Assembly (NCBI GenBank): GCA_964019155.1
Contig: OZ025242.1
Location: 67,830,540-67,894,539, forward strand
Direction: 5' to 3'
Origin: Osedax fenrisi
Lineage: Eukaryota > Annelida > Polychaeta > Sabellida > Siboglinidae
Length of the DNA: 64,000 bases
A program made the translations under genes and the position numbers. The notes beneath the pieces are model-generated. The model ran no database searches, was not told where the DNA came from, and worked only from the letters and a program-made list of their open reading frames with translations. Position 1 is the first letter of the stretch; every line of letters begins with the position of its first letter. Below are positions 37,020-47,705 of this stretch, piece by piece.

Positions 37020-39620
37020 ATGCTTACTTGCTTAATTTCGAGGATGATCTTGTTGATCTTCTACTCGAGCATCAGTATGTGACAACTCCCGCCAGACATC
37101 TCTATCAAGCATGCTGGTTGGAATATCTTGCTTCTTTAGGTGACCAGTTTCTTTTCTTAGCATATCCACATAGTTTAAACGTCGGCGACCTCTGCTAGCT
37201 TTGCTTTGTATAGGTTCCCATAGAATGTGCGGGTTTGTTGACAGTTCAGTATGCCGTATACAATGTCCAGCCATTTTCATACTTCTTGATTTAATTTTGG
37301 AAGAAACAATTTAAGGTAGTTTACCATACACATATTTGTTTGTGAATTGTTCCTGCCAAGATATATTTAGGGTTTTACGAAGCATAGAGTGTATGTACCA
37401 TTCAGTGAATTTCTGATGTTGAACGTTCAGTATCCATAACTCAGACTCATATATTAGTACAATTTCTATAGTTACTACAAAGAGTCTTCTTTTAAGTGGT
37501 AAGTTTATCTTGGACTTCCATATAATATGCATGTTATGTAGTGCATTCCGTGCTAGAAACTTTCTCACTTTAATGTTATTTTCTAACTGGTTGATCCAAG
37601 AACCAAGGTATTTAAAGTCTTTTTCGACTTGTAACGTTTGAAAATCAGCTGTTTTTAATACTATTGAGTCAATTATGATAAAGGCCATTACTTTAGTCTT
37701 ATTAGTATTCAGATGGAGTCCTACTTTTTGTATTCAGACTCTACCCATAACAGTAACTCCCTTGCTTGACTTACAGTATTGGATAATAAGTCTATATAAT
37801 AAGAAAAATCAAAATCTGTAAGTACAGTTGGATACAATCTTCGATATCTTGGAAATGGTAAATCCCAATTCCTCTTCACATCCGTTTATTGCAGTGCTTA
37901 ATCTAGTACAATGATAAATATATAAGGTGATAAAGTATCCCCTTGTAGAACTCATGCTACTATGTCGAACTCTTCAGATACATCATCTGGTGAGTATACT
38001 TTAGCTCTCGTATTATAATAGCTCCCATTTATTGCATTAATAATAGTATCATGTATTCCATATGATCTAAGCACTTTAGCCATATTGCCTCTATGTATAG
38101 AATCAAGTGCCTTCTTGAAGTTGATAAATTCTTATCCGTAATTCCCTCCAGTATCATTCTTATTGCTAGTATCTGACCGACTGCTGATCTCTTCTGCCTG
38201 AATCCATTTTTATTGGGTCTTAGTAGATGATCTAATACTAGACATATTCGATTGAGTATCATACGATTATAAGTTGTGTCCATTACAGGGGTGAGACTAA
38301 TTCCACGGTAGTTATCAGCTTTAGTAATATATCCCGAGTTATGTACTGGGACTATGTTAGAGATATTCCATAGATCAGGCTGCTCACTGTTTATATAATT
38401 GGTTATGATATCGAACACAATGTCATCATTTGGAACATATTTGAGTACTTCTGACATTATACCATATTTCCCAGATCTTTTACCACATTTTTTTGATATT
38501 TTAATTTTCTTATATTCATCAAATGTAAATATGTATTCTTTTCTGTGCAATTTTTCAAAAACTGGAGGTATTTCTTCATTTTCATCTGTCACTTAAGGTG
38601 AGTTCCCGAGAAGTTTTATGAAGTTTCCTACCATAGAATAACTCTATCTTCTGTACTGTTACCATTTAACTGTGGTTATTGAGTGTTTTTCCTACCAGAT
38701 ATTTCTTTGATCAATTTCCAACTTTCTAGATATCTAATACCCAGACCAGCTTGCTCAATTATAACAACTTTTTTTCCAATTCTTCGTCATTAATTTCCTT
38801 ATACAATTGGAATATTTATATTATATTTGTCTTGTATAGAGTATGATTACTTTGAAATTTTTTCTTAAAAAGTGATTTATGTGCGGAAGTTATAGAGCAT
38901 TAATAATGCGAGAATTTAATTTCTTTTTAAATTTCGGGGCTTGCTTCATGCATTCTACCGCTTTCACATTGCTTCCACCAACTTTTCACACCTTTCGGAA
39001 ATTGTTTCTTCGTATAGTCATTGAATGTTAAACGTATTCCTTACTTCAACTGCATACCATGTAGTTTGTCTTTATCCCTTAGATCGCTCCAAACATACTT
39101 GGGTTTACGCTTCGTAGTCTGCTTTGTTGTTCGGAGACATAGTTTCACATTATCTACTACTATTATGTGGTATTATCCCATATATATGAAAGTGTTATAG
39201 GCTTCGCAATTTCTTATGATCTTCCTCTATTTATTTCTCACCGGTATATAGTCAAGTTGGTATTTCGTCATGTGTGGTAACATCCAGAACTTTCTAATTT
39301 TCTTTTGAAATTGTGAGTTAGCTGCTAGAATCTGGTATTCTTCCATCATTTCTTTGAGCCGACTTCCATTATTATTTGTTGATGTGTTGTAAGTGTATTG
39401 CACATCTTCTGGTCCTATCATTGCATTCATATTACTTAATATGCTCACGGAGTTATGAGGTGGTACTTATTCAATAGTTGTTAGATATTACTCATAGAAA
39501 ATATTGTTGACTATTTCATCTTCGTATTCTCATGGTGCATATGTCACAATAGTAGTTAATACAGGATTACCTTGAAAATTAGTTATCATAATTCTATTCG
39601 TTACTCGTTTTATGTTTATT
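37020..39620 (-). mobile_element. LINE copy 3 (RTE-like), degenerate
   Basis: A minus-strand non-LTR element read from about 39620 (endonuclease) to about 37030 (RT C-terminus). The motif style (NYRGISL, FKYLGSWI, MAGHCIRHTE) differs from the other LINEs in the window. It matches the endonuclease-RT type often annotated as craniofacial development protein 2-like. Stops, frameshifts and lost catalytic residues show it is inactive. Confidence 0.87.
37032..39620 (-). pseudogene. RTE-like endonuclease-RT pseudogene
   Basis: From the 5' side, endonuclease pieces are FQGNPVLTTIVTYAP, SNMNAMIG and a QLDYIPVR ending (39600-39227). RT pieces are SGKYGIMSEVLKYVP, NISNIVPVHNSG, ADNYRGISLTPV, NKNGFRQKRSAVGQIL and NFKKALDSIHRGN. 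At the catalytic site (about 37800) the expected FADD reads FSYY, so both aspartates are gone. C-terminal pieces are FKYLGSWINQLEN, YESELWIL and the basic MAGHCIRHTE tail. At least three in-frame stops lie at 37850-37960. Confidence 0.87.
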
Positions 39621-39834
39621 AGACTTTTACTTGCCTATTTGTTAAAGTTTTGTATTATAGTTATATTAATATTTATTTTCAATGTAGAAGAAGGAATGAT
39701 ATTGTGGTTTAATTTTGTATTTCATTATAATAAACAAATTTTAATATTTTATATTATAATTCAAAAATGTGATTATATTATTAGAATATATTGTTCTAAT
39801 TAATGGCTATACAAATAATTTAATTTTTATTATA

Positions 39835-40153
39835 GGGTGTTCACATCAATTCCGTTTTAAAAAACGTACGTGTAACTGCAACTTCAAATGATTCATTCAC
39901 GGCAAATTTGAAGTTATGAGTCACATTCCTATTTATTTGAAGTTGAACTACACGTTTTCTGAACGTTTTCTGAAATAGGATTAATCCTATTTTCTGTACG
40001 TAACAACACACAGAATTAGAGAGAACAGCTAGAATGAACACACAGAATTAGAGACACAGCTAGAATTCCACTTTATTCCAATTGATATATATATATAAAG
40101 TATATTATTACATATAACTTATCGAATAACTATTTATTAAATATATATATATA

Positions 40154-40230
<77 letters not shown>

Positions 40231-40835
40231 TATACTATTTATTAAATATATATATATATAAAGTATATTAACAAATGTTTATTATTACATATAACTTATC
40301 GAATAACTATTTATTAAATTTATATATATATATTATAAAAAGGTTATATAAGATGGTATACAACTATATATATATATTTTAATAATATATATCAACTATA
40401 CAATAGTAATATATAATATATATTTCAATAATTTATTAAATATTTATTTAAATTATATATATTTCATAAGTTTAGATATAATTATAAGGATTTATGTATT
40501 ATATAATAATATAGTATTTGTTATATTAGTTAAAAATATTAAATTAATAAATATAATGTATGTAGTATTTATGTATTTGTGTAATTAAAGAAATATATAA
40601 TACTACTATTTATACCTTGAATTTAGCTATATCCCACAATTAGATTTGTTACAATTGATTTTATTTGTACATATTTAAATATAGGTGGCGATATATGTCT
40701 ATCCTTACGACAAACTAAAAAACACGGAATTGATGTGAACACTTAAAAATCTGTTACTTCAAATTTGCTGTGAATGAATCATTTGAAGTTGCAGTTACAC
40801 GTACGTTTTTTAAAACGGAATTGATGTGAACACCC
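39835..40835. mobile_element. 1.0 kb TIR element F with arms of about 80 bp (TA flanks)
   Basis: The left end GGGTGTTCACATCAATTCCG and its complement at the right end (CGGAATTGATGTGAACACCC) match for about 80 bases with one mismatch. TA flanks both sides. A partial third copy of the terminus lies at about 40722-40742. The interior is (AT)n plus a duplicated block at 40105-40145 and 40265-40325 and a short AACACACAGAATTAGAG duplication (about 40008 and 40039). No coding sequence; the minus-strand frame at 39841-40041 lies in the TIR. Confidence 0.9.
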
Positions 40836-40893
40836 TATTAAAAAGCAAATTTTCCGTTTAAATATGGATTAATACTGTAGTGCCGATGTTGTA

Positions 40894-40897
<4 letters not shown>

Positions 40898-40944
<47 letters not shown>
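40898..40944. repeat. (AT)n microsatellite
   Basis: Pure AT run. A similar larger run lies at 40156-40226 inside element F. Confidence 0.95.
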
Positions 40945-40947
<3 letters not shown>

Positions 40948-41202
40948 TTTCGAAAGTGCAAACGTAAAACAAAAGCTTATATTTATGTATATCTATAGCA
41001 AGCAATAATTACCTAAAATATTATATATTATTTATATAAATAATGTTATTATATAAACATATGTTACATATATTTTTATTAATTATTTACATATCTTCTG
41101 AATGATAAATAATTTTGAATAAAATAAAATATAATCTAAATAAGTTAAAACAATGTATATTAATATGTATTTTCTAGTGTTATTTAAATAAACAACTTTC
41201 AG

Positions 41203-41344
41203 ATCTTCCTCTCTTCAATCGAAACACAAAACCAGTGTGAAATTGACCGTTATACGTGAAAATAATGAATTTATAGTTCCTGTTTCTCTGACCGCTGCTA
41301 TCGAAAATAAGCATTACATCTATCAACAATTTATTAAAAATAAG
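41203..41344 (+). CDS. Candidate internal exon, 47 codons (possibly exon 4 of the ependymin-like gene)
   Basis: The acceptor AACAACTTTCAG and the donor AATAAG|GTTACC bound a 142-nt open stretch that is GC-richer than its flanks. It reads SSSLQSKHKTSVKLTVIREN and then NEFIVPVSLTAAIENKHYIY. Entry needs a phase-2 donor, which matches the alternative donor of the exon at 36703 (CCA|GTAGTC) and would give a Gln at the join. An FIVPVS segment followed by a tyrosine-rich strand loosely recalls the C..PVS region of ependymin-related proteins, without the cysteine. It could equally belong to another gene. Confidence 0.38.
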
Positions 41345-41356
41345 GTTACCTTTTTC

Positions 41357-41396
<40 letters not shown>

Positions 41397-41871
41397 ATAT
41401 AGGATATACTTGAGCCAATTTCATTACAACTTAAACTATATATGAAATCATAATATTAAACAATATATTAGATATTAAACATATGAAAAATATTTTTTTT
41501 GAACAATTACAAAATATGGCTCATAATATGGCTCATGCCTCCCCATTTTTGAAAATATATTCCAAAAAGAATATTTTATTATTTATTAATATCATAATTA
41601 TTTTATTATACAAACATAATTTATTCATATAGTTTATAAGTATTTAATCTTATATTAATTAATTTAACTTTTAATATTGATTTTAAAAGTTGTTCTAAAA
41701 TTCTTTTGGTTTTGTTTTTCATAAAAACTAAAATATTATAAATATTTTGAAAATGTAATGTCCATTCACTCCATTCAATTATTAATATTTTAGAAATACA
41801 TTTTTTTTTCAGTACCTCAGATCTCCATCCTATTAAATTATTATCACTCTACTACAAATATATATATATAT

Positions 41872-42150
41872 AATTACCTGTGTGTCTCAGTTGGATAATA
41901 TTTCAGACTCACAAGCAGTATGGTGTGGTTGAAAGCCCAGTCTGGACCATTAAATAGGTCTTAAAATATTATTTATAAGTGATCTTATAAAATTGTGTAT
42001 AAATAAATCATCGATTCTCATTAAAACCATGGATACCTTAACATGAGAGCGGATTCGAAGGGACATTAGAGCCATATGGCTATAAGTGAAAACTTCATCT
42101 AAGTTCCTAGAAAGGACTCCAAAAAACATTAACAATAACAATAACAATAT
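41872..42150 (+). mobile_element. SINE family 1, copy 5
   Basis: The head CCTGTGTGTCTCAGTTGGAT is decayed. The body has GAGAGCGGATTCGAAGGGAC and ATTAGAGCCATATGG. The tail AACAATAACAATAACAA ends near 42150. Confidence 0.88.
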
Positions 42151-42640
42151 ATAGTATATATATATATTATATGTTTTACTATTAATATACAGATTAAAGA
42201 AGATACATTATATATATATACCAAAAGCGTGCAATACAAATAATAAAAGAAGTAAAAGATGGGTAGACAAAAAGAAACAATTTAACCGTCAACGTAAGAC
42301 AATTATGATAATGGTTGACTTGATGTTGCTTAGGGTGCCTTTAACTCCAGTAACTGTAATACCAATATCTTTGTTTTATATGTATTATTTGTTTGACATT
42401 GGTAAAGCTTAATCATTAATACTATAATTAAAATTAAACATTATTTAAATAAATTATAACAATATATATATATATATATATTAATTCATATATAAATTAT
42501 TTCAAATTTAACATAAATATTTAAATTTATTAGCTAAATCGTAACAGTTTTACGAGATTTATAATATTAGATAGATAGATAGATTGATATATAGATATAG
42601 TTTATTGGAGTAATTTAATGTCATTCTTTTTTTCACTTAG
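42151..42640. other. Spacer, no gene seen
   Basis: AT-rich with GATA-type runs at about 42570-42600. A short patch at 42280-42360 is slightly GC-richer but has no open frame with splice sites. Confidence 0.5.
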
Positions 42641-43215
42641 TATCCTTTTTCGTTTTCTTTCTTCGTTATCCAAATGGCTTCATATCACTACATTCACCCC
42701 TCGCAATTTAAAATAAATAATATTCTATCTAAACAAAAATAATCGTAATTAACCGTAAAATTAATCTAACCATATACAATTGTCTACAACTCTACTTTTT
42801 CTCCTTACCTGACCTGATCAGGAAAGGGATTCCTTTGGAGGAAGTTTTTATTCCCAACATATATACTCGGTTTTGCACGGTCTCATATTCTCCAGGTGTA
42901 ATCTTTTCTGTATTCCTTCGTGCTCAATATCATATACAGAAGAGGATTCTTCGTATAATAAGCCACTTTTTATCTTCCAAGAAATACTGAAGTTTATTTC
43001 TACCGAGTACTCTCTTCCTTATATAGACATACTTGTCTTCTTCTAAATATTTATTGGCGTCTTCTTTCTTCTGAACATATAAACTCTTGATTTTACATTT
43101 CTTATTGTTTAAAACCTCTTCACTTATCTATTTTCTCCTCGTAGCTTCTTCTTCCCAAGTGTCTTTTAGCGATATTATTCCTCCTATATTTCCTATCATC
43201 TTATCAATCTGAAGT

Positions 43216-43900
43216 TTACACTCTCTCCCAGAAATAAGGTAATAAATAAGGCGATAAGCCCGACGTTTCGTGTGGTGTTACATTATAAGATAAAATTAAA
43301 TCGCTCATGTGTGTTAGCCAATCTATCTTCTGTTCTTCTTCTAATATTCTTATTACAGGTTGTAGGGTTCTGATGAATAATTCATCGATTCCATTCCCAG
43401 CTGGATGGTAAGGGGTAGTGCGAGACTTGAGTATACCATAGTACTGACAAATTTCTTCTACTATACTCAATAAGAAGTTCTTCCCTTAATCGGAATGTAT
43501 TCTTTCTGGGATTCCATATTTATTAAACCATTGGTTTATCTTAACGACGGTGTTCGCTGTATGATCTTTAGATATCACTGCAACGGTAAACTAGCTGTAT
43601 GCACCAGTCATAGCCAAAATATTATCTTTCCCATTTACCGACTTATCTAGTTTTGTATAATCTATACACGATAATTCTAGAGGTCTGGAAGCATCAATAC
43701 TGTCTTTCTTTGTTTTCACTTTTTTAGATGATCTCAGCTATAGCACATCTTTTACATCTCTTTATATAATTGATAACATATTTATGTAAACCAGGCCAAT
43801 AACATATTCTTCTTAATGTCGCTTGGTATCTTCCGATTCCTTGATGACCTAATTTATCATTCACACTTATTAATACCTCTTTTATTACGTTTCCAGGAAT
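43216..43900 (-). pseudogene. Ty3/gypsy integrase remnant
   Basis: The zinc-binding H2C2 region (LGHQGIGRYQATLRR, then YIKRCKRCA) lies at about 43860-43740. The DDE core follows: CIDYTKLDK, YGIPERIHSD and, after an in-frame stop, GKNFLLSIVEEICQYYGILK. Next come RTTPYHPAGNGIDE and TPHETSGLSPYLL. All three acidic positions are still recognisable, but stops break the frame. Confidence 0.87.
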
Positions 43901-44219
43901 TATAAATTGTCTAATTAATAATTATATCTCTACATAATATTCCTTTATTAATATTCAGTTTATCGTATTGTTTTAATAAGGTTCTTATTATTTGAGTTTC
44001 TTTTCTTCTTTCTTCTTTCTCTGGTATCTATTGTTATAAACATAGTCCGTTACTTTATAGCTATGTCCGTCATCTGTATATTCTTAAATAATTGAATGTC
44101 TTCTTCTACTTTTATCGGAAGCACAATATCTTATTTCTTCTAAACTTGAAATTTGTTCTTCTAGATTTATTTCTATTTTCAATTTCGCATCTCTTACTGT
44201 ATTTGTGTTCACCTCTCTA

Positions 44220-44720
44220 TAGTCTATGCATAGTCTTAACCATCCAGATTTTTAACTAAAACTACTATACTAGAAAAATGACTTATACTTTCTTCAATTA
44301 CTTTGGCTTCTAATAACTTCTCAATGTGTTCTCTTATTTCTTCTAGTTGTTTTGGTGGTATTCTTCTATACGGCTTTTTATCGATACATTGTTAATCAAT
44401 TCAATACAATGATTTACTCTATCTGTCCAACCAATATATATATCATTCTTTGCAAATACTTCTTTTTCATCTTTTAGAACATAATTTAATTTATGTATCT
44501 GTTCCATATTCAAGTTTCTCTTACTAAACTTTTCTTCACATTTTAATTGGCATATTTTAACATATTTTTCAATTTTCCCTAATATATTGGTACCAATAAT
44601 AGCTTCATATTTATCATCTATATATTCACTTCTCTATATACTTACAGCTTGAATATTAATGTATTCTCCTTTAATAGTAATATATATTTTACAATAACCC
44701 ATGCAATTTAATTCTGACAC
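44220..44720 (-). pseudogene. Ty3/gypsy protease-RT N-terminal remnant
   Basis: A retropepsin-like end (DKYEAIIGTNILG) is followed by a linker (NLNMEQIHKLNYVL) and the RT entry region RRIPPKQLEEIREHIEKLLE with SSIVVLVKN. A TAA then interrupts the segment before CIDYRE-type sequence. The catalytic YxDD part is absent. Confidence 0.78.
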
Positions 44721-44949
44721 ATTAGCAGTTTTTATTTTTAAATTACTTGGTTAATTGTGTATGTTAATCTTTTTATATTCGTTCAATAACATTAATTATG
44801 GATACTTGACTTCCAGTATATATCAGGCTGGGTATCTTCCTCGTACACATCATGCATTCTATAATAATTGTCCTACCTGCTAACATACCCATTAAGCTAG
44901 ACTCCTATCTGGCATTTTCAGATGAGATTAGTAGATTAAATGGGCCTGT

Positions 44950-45420
44950 CTATAGTAACGACTTATATGTCCTCTTTCGCCACAGCTGTAACATGTAAAT
45001 TGTCTATTAGACACATTTTATTCTTGGAATGTTACTTTCGGTTGACTTTATACATAGTTCTCTCAATTCTTCTTGGACTATAATCTCGTAATGATATTTT
45101 GTTGTCATATTATTGTTGTGTTCTTCTGGTATTGTATTCTTTAGTTTCTGTAAGTCTGTAATCTGTTTCTGGGGGTCTTTGGTAATATTTTGTTTTTTTT
45201 CGATTGTTCTGTTGAAATACAATCTCCTCTTTGCATATTTCAACCCTTCTATAAAACAATCTCTCATCATCATATCATTGCTTTTCTTCATTTTTCTCAC
45301 TATGTTTGCCAGTTCGTACGCACATCTTCTCTGTTGGATTATATTCTATTCATCAGTCTTCTCGTAATCTGTTGATCTGTCTCTATTTTTCCAAAAAAGT
45401 CTCGTGAGCTTCTAATAGTT
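44950..45420 (-). pseudogene. Ty3/gypsy gag C-terminal part with a zinc knuckle
   Basis: The zinc knuckle reads CYSCGERGHISRYY: the CX2CX4H spacing is intact but the last cysteine is Tyr. Upstream is a charged helical region (QEELRELCIKS, KQITDLQKLKN). The rest of gag continues beyond element A2 at 46440-46620. Confidence 0.75.
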
Positions 45421-45443
45421 TCTCTGCATTAGTTATAACTGTA

Positions 45444-46389
45444 TGGGAAAGTCTCCGATTACCGACCCATAAATGATTATTTGTAATAACTTATTCAATA
45501 TTAAATATATTTATTTGAAATTTTGTAATTAGGCTAATATTATGGCTATGAATAATGTGGCTATTTTAAATTGTTGATATAATTATATTTACATGAATAA
45601 ACAGGGAGGTCGGTAATCGGATACATGTGCCTAATACCGACCCACTTCTCCTATTACCGACCCCCTAAAATAATCGTGTTATTAATAATTGTAGTATTAT
45701 AATATCCAATAAAAATAGTAGATATACATAAATATAATTAATTATAACATGCACATAATTTATTTTTTATTGAATTTATGTTTATATGTTTTATTAGTAA
45801 TATTAAATTTAAATTTAAACTTTATAGTAATTATATTAAAATAGTGTATATTATTATTTAATATTTATTTATTAATCAGTATGTATATAATCAACTGGAA
45901 TCATGAATCCTACATCTATATCACTGATACATAAACAACTTACGACATATTTTAAGTAAAACACTGATCTATTTTGATTAGATATTACATGGGGTCGGTA
46001 TTAGGGTAATTTAGGGGGTCGGTAATAGGAAAACCATATGGGTTGCTATAATTAAGATATATTGGTTAATTTTTGTTATTCAAATTAAATTATTTTTATA
46101 ATAGTTATAAAAATTGTATTGATCTACAATATTATGCGCAGTATTGAGTTTTATTTTAATTAATAAAGTATTTACAATGATTTAAAAAAGTTATTATTCA
46201 AATATTTAAAAAGTAAAAACAGAATATCACATTTTATCAAATAACAATTGTAGGATTAAATATTTTTAAGAACAAAATACTTATTCATATGTATCATTAC
46301 AGTACTAACAGTCCATGTATATATAATTGTTTGGTATCTCTTATAGTTACTGAGATACGAGAGGGGATCGGTAATCGGAGACTTTCCCC
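45444..46389 (+). mobile_element. Element A, copy 2 (complete, inserted in gag)
   Basis: The ends are TGGGAAAGTCTCCGATTACC and, inverted, GGGGAAAGTCTCCGATTACC. TA is duplicated on both sides (45442-45443 and 46390-46391). Motifs: left end, central inverted pair at about 45605-45665 (AGGTCGGTAATCGG against ATTACCGACCCCC), direct pair at about 45990-46029, and right end after GAGATACGAGAG. The gag reading continues on both sides, so this is an insertion into the gypsy element. Confidence 0.93.
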
Positions 46390-46401
46390 TATCTGACTGT
46401 A

Positions 46402-46470
46402 TAGTATATAGTTTTCTGTATACAGTGTATACAGAAAATATATTTTCATTTCTTCATAGTCCCTAGTAGG
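46402..46470. repeat. Short hairpins in gag flank
   Basis: TTTTCTGTATAC and GTATACAGAAAA pair around a 3-base loop (46413-46439). AGTCCCTAGTAGGGACT is a second palindrome near 46458. Confidence 0.8.
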
Positions 46471-46620
46471 GACTCCCTGTCATGTAAGTGTTGACGTATG
46501 AAGCTTGCTCTGTGTTCATCTTTAATCTCTTCTATACGATCTCTGGCCTTTTCTACACATTCTTCAACATCGTTTCCTACAAACATACTCAGTTTTAGTT
46601 CGGTTCTATATTCTGTCATT
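46440..46620 (-). pseudogene. Ty3/gypsy gag fragment upstream of the A2 insertion
   Basis: Readable as MFVGNDVEECVEKARDRI and EHRASFIRQHLHDRESLL on the minus strand, a charged helical gag-like segment. It is separated from the rest of gag by element A2 and a hairpin. Confidence 0.55.
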
Positions 46621-46967
46621 CATCTCTTTTATATTTATTTTCTGTTATTATTGATTCTTTCGTAAGATTTATTTTGTCTACTGGTCTAATTTCCTTGTTA
46701 TTCGTGTATTGCGAACTATAACAATTCGTATAATAACGTGTATATTATACGTATACTATTTGCTGTATTAATAACACCAGTTATTTGTAAAGAAATAGAT
46801 TTGTAAATAAGTATAACGTATACTATTAATAGATAGGCTCGTAATATGCATATAATGTATAGACTACAGTATATTATATAGTTATCTATTAGATATATCT
46901 ATAGTACCACAATATATTATAAATAGTATCTTATGTGCGTATAATTTATCGTATATATATAGTAATA

Positions 46968-46972
<5 letters not shown>

Positions 46973-47042
<70 letters not shown>
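46973..47042. repeat. (AT)n microsatellite
   Basis: A pure AT run of about 70 bp. A second one lies at 47343-47380. Confidence 0.95.
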
Positions 47043-47046
<4 letters not shown>

Positions 47047-47337
47047 TAATAATATATATAGTAATAATCCATTTCTAATAGTTTGTATAATGCGTATTAT
47101 TGAGATATGCCTGCATTAGCACTTACCTCCTTATATTCAACGTATATTAACCCACTTCTGACACCTATGTAGAGGATTCGAGTATATGTATACAGTTAAC
47201 TATAGTTATATTATATATAGGTAATGTATTTCTAATGTAATAAGATTAACTGATCGTTTCTCGGAGGGGTTAGTCAATGCTAACGCATGCGTGACTGCAG
47301 CCATGAATATCATTGCATTATAGTTAGTGATGAATAT

Positions 47338-47386
<49 letters not shown>

Positions 47387-47469
47387 TATATATTATATAT
47401 ATATATATTATATATTATTTTTTTTAGTTTTTTTTTAATTTTTTTAATTTTTTTAATTTTTTAAATTTA

Positions 47470-47669
47470 AATTAATTAATTTTTTAATTTGTAATTCTAT
47501 TATATAATTCATCATTAGGTAACATATTTTGTAATCTTTTCTTGAACACATTTTCATTTTTTATATTTTGTATATTTGTTGGAAGTAAGTTCCAAAGTTT
47601 TGGACCTTTTATCAGTAAACTATTTATTGTTCTTGTTGATTTTGAAATTGGTATAGTACACGTTTTATT

Positions 47670-47705
<36 letters not shown>

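Larger units (their letters stand above)
42640..46640 (-). mobile_element. Ty3/gypsy LTR retrotransposon remnant, split by element A2
   Basis: The minus-strand order is gag (46640-44950), protease/RT start (about 44700-44220), then an integrase zinc finger and core (43870-43216). The middle of RT and the RNase H are not visible, suggesting an internal deletion near 44200-43900. No LTR pair was found within reach. Element A2 (45444-46389) interrupts gag. Confidence 0.85.

Noticed and set aside
39841..40041. 66-residue minus-strand ORF
   Set aside because: Falls in the terminal inverted repeat of element F and has no independent support.
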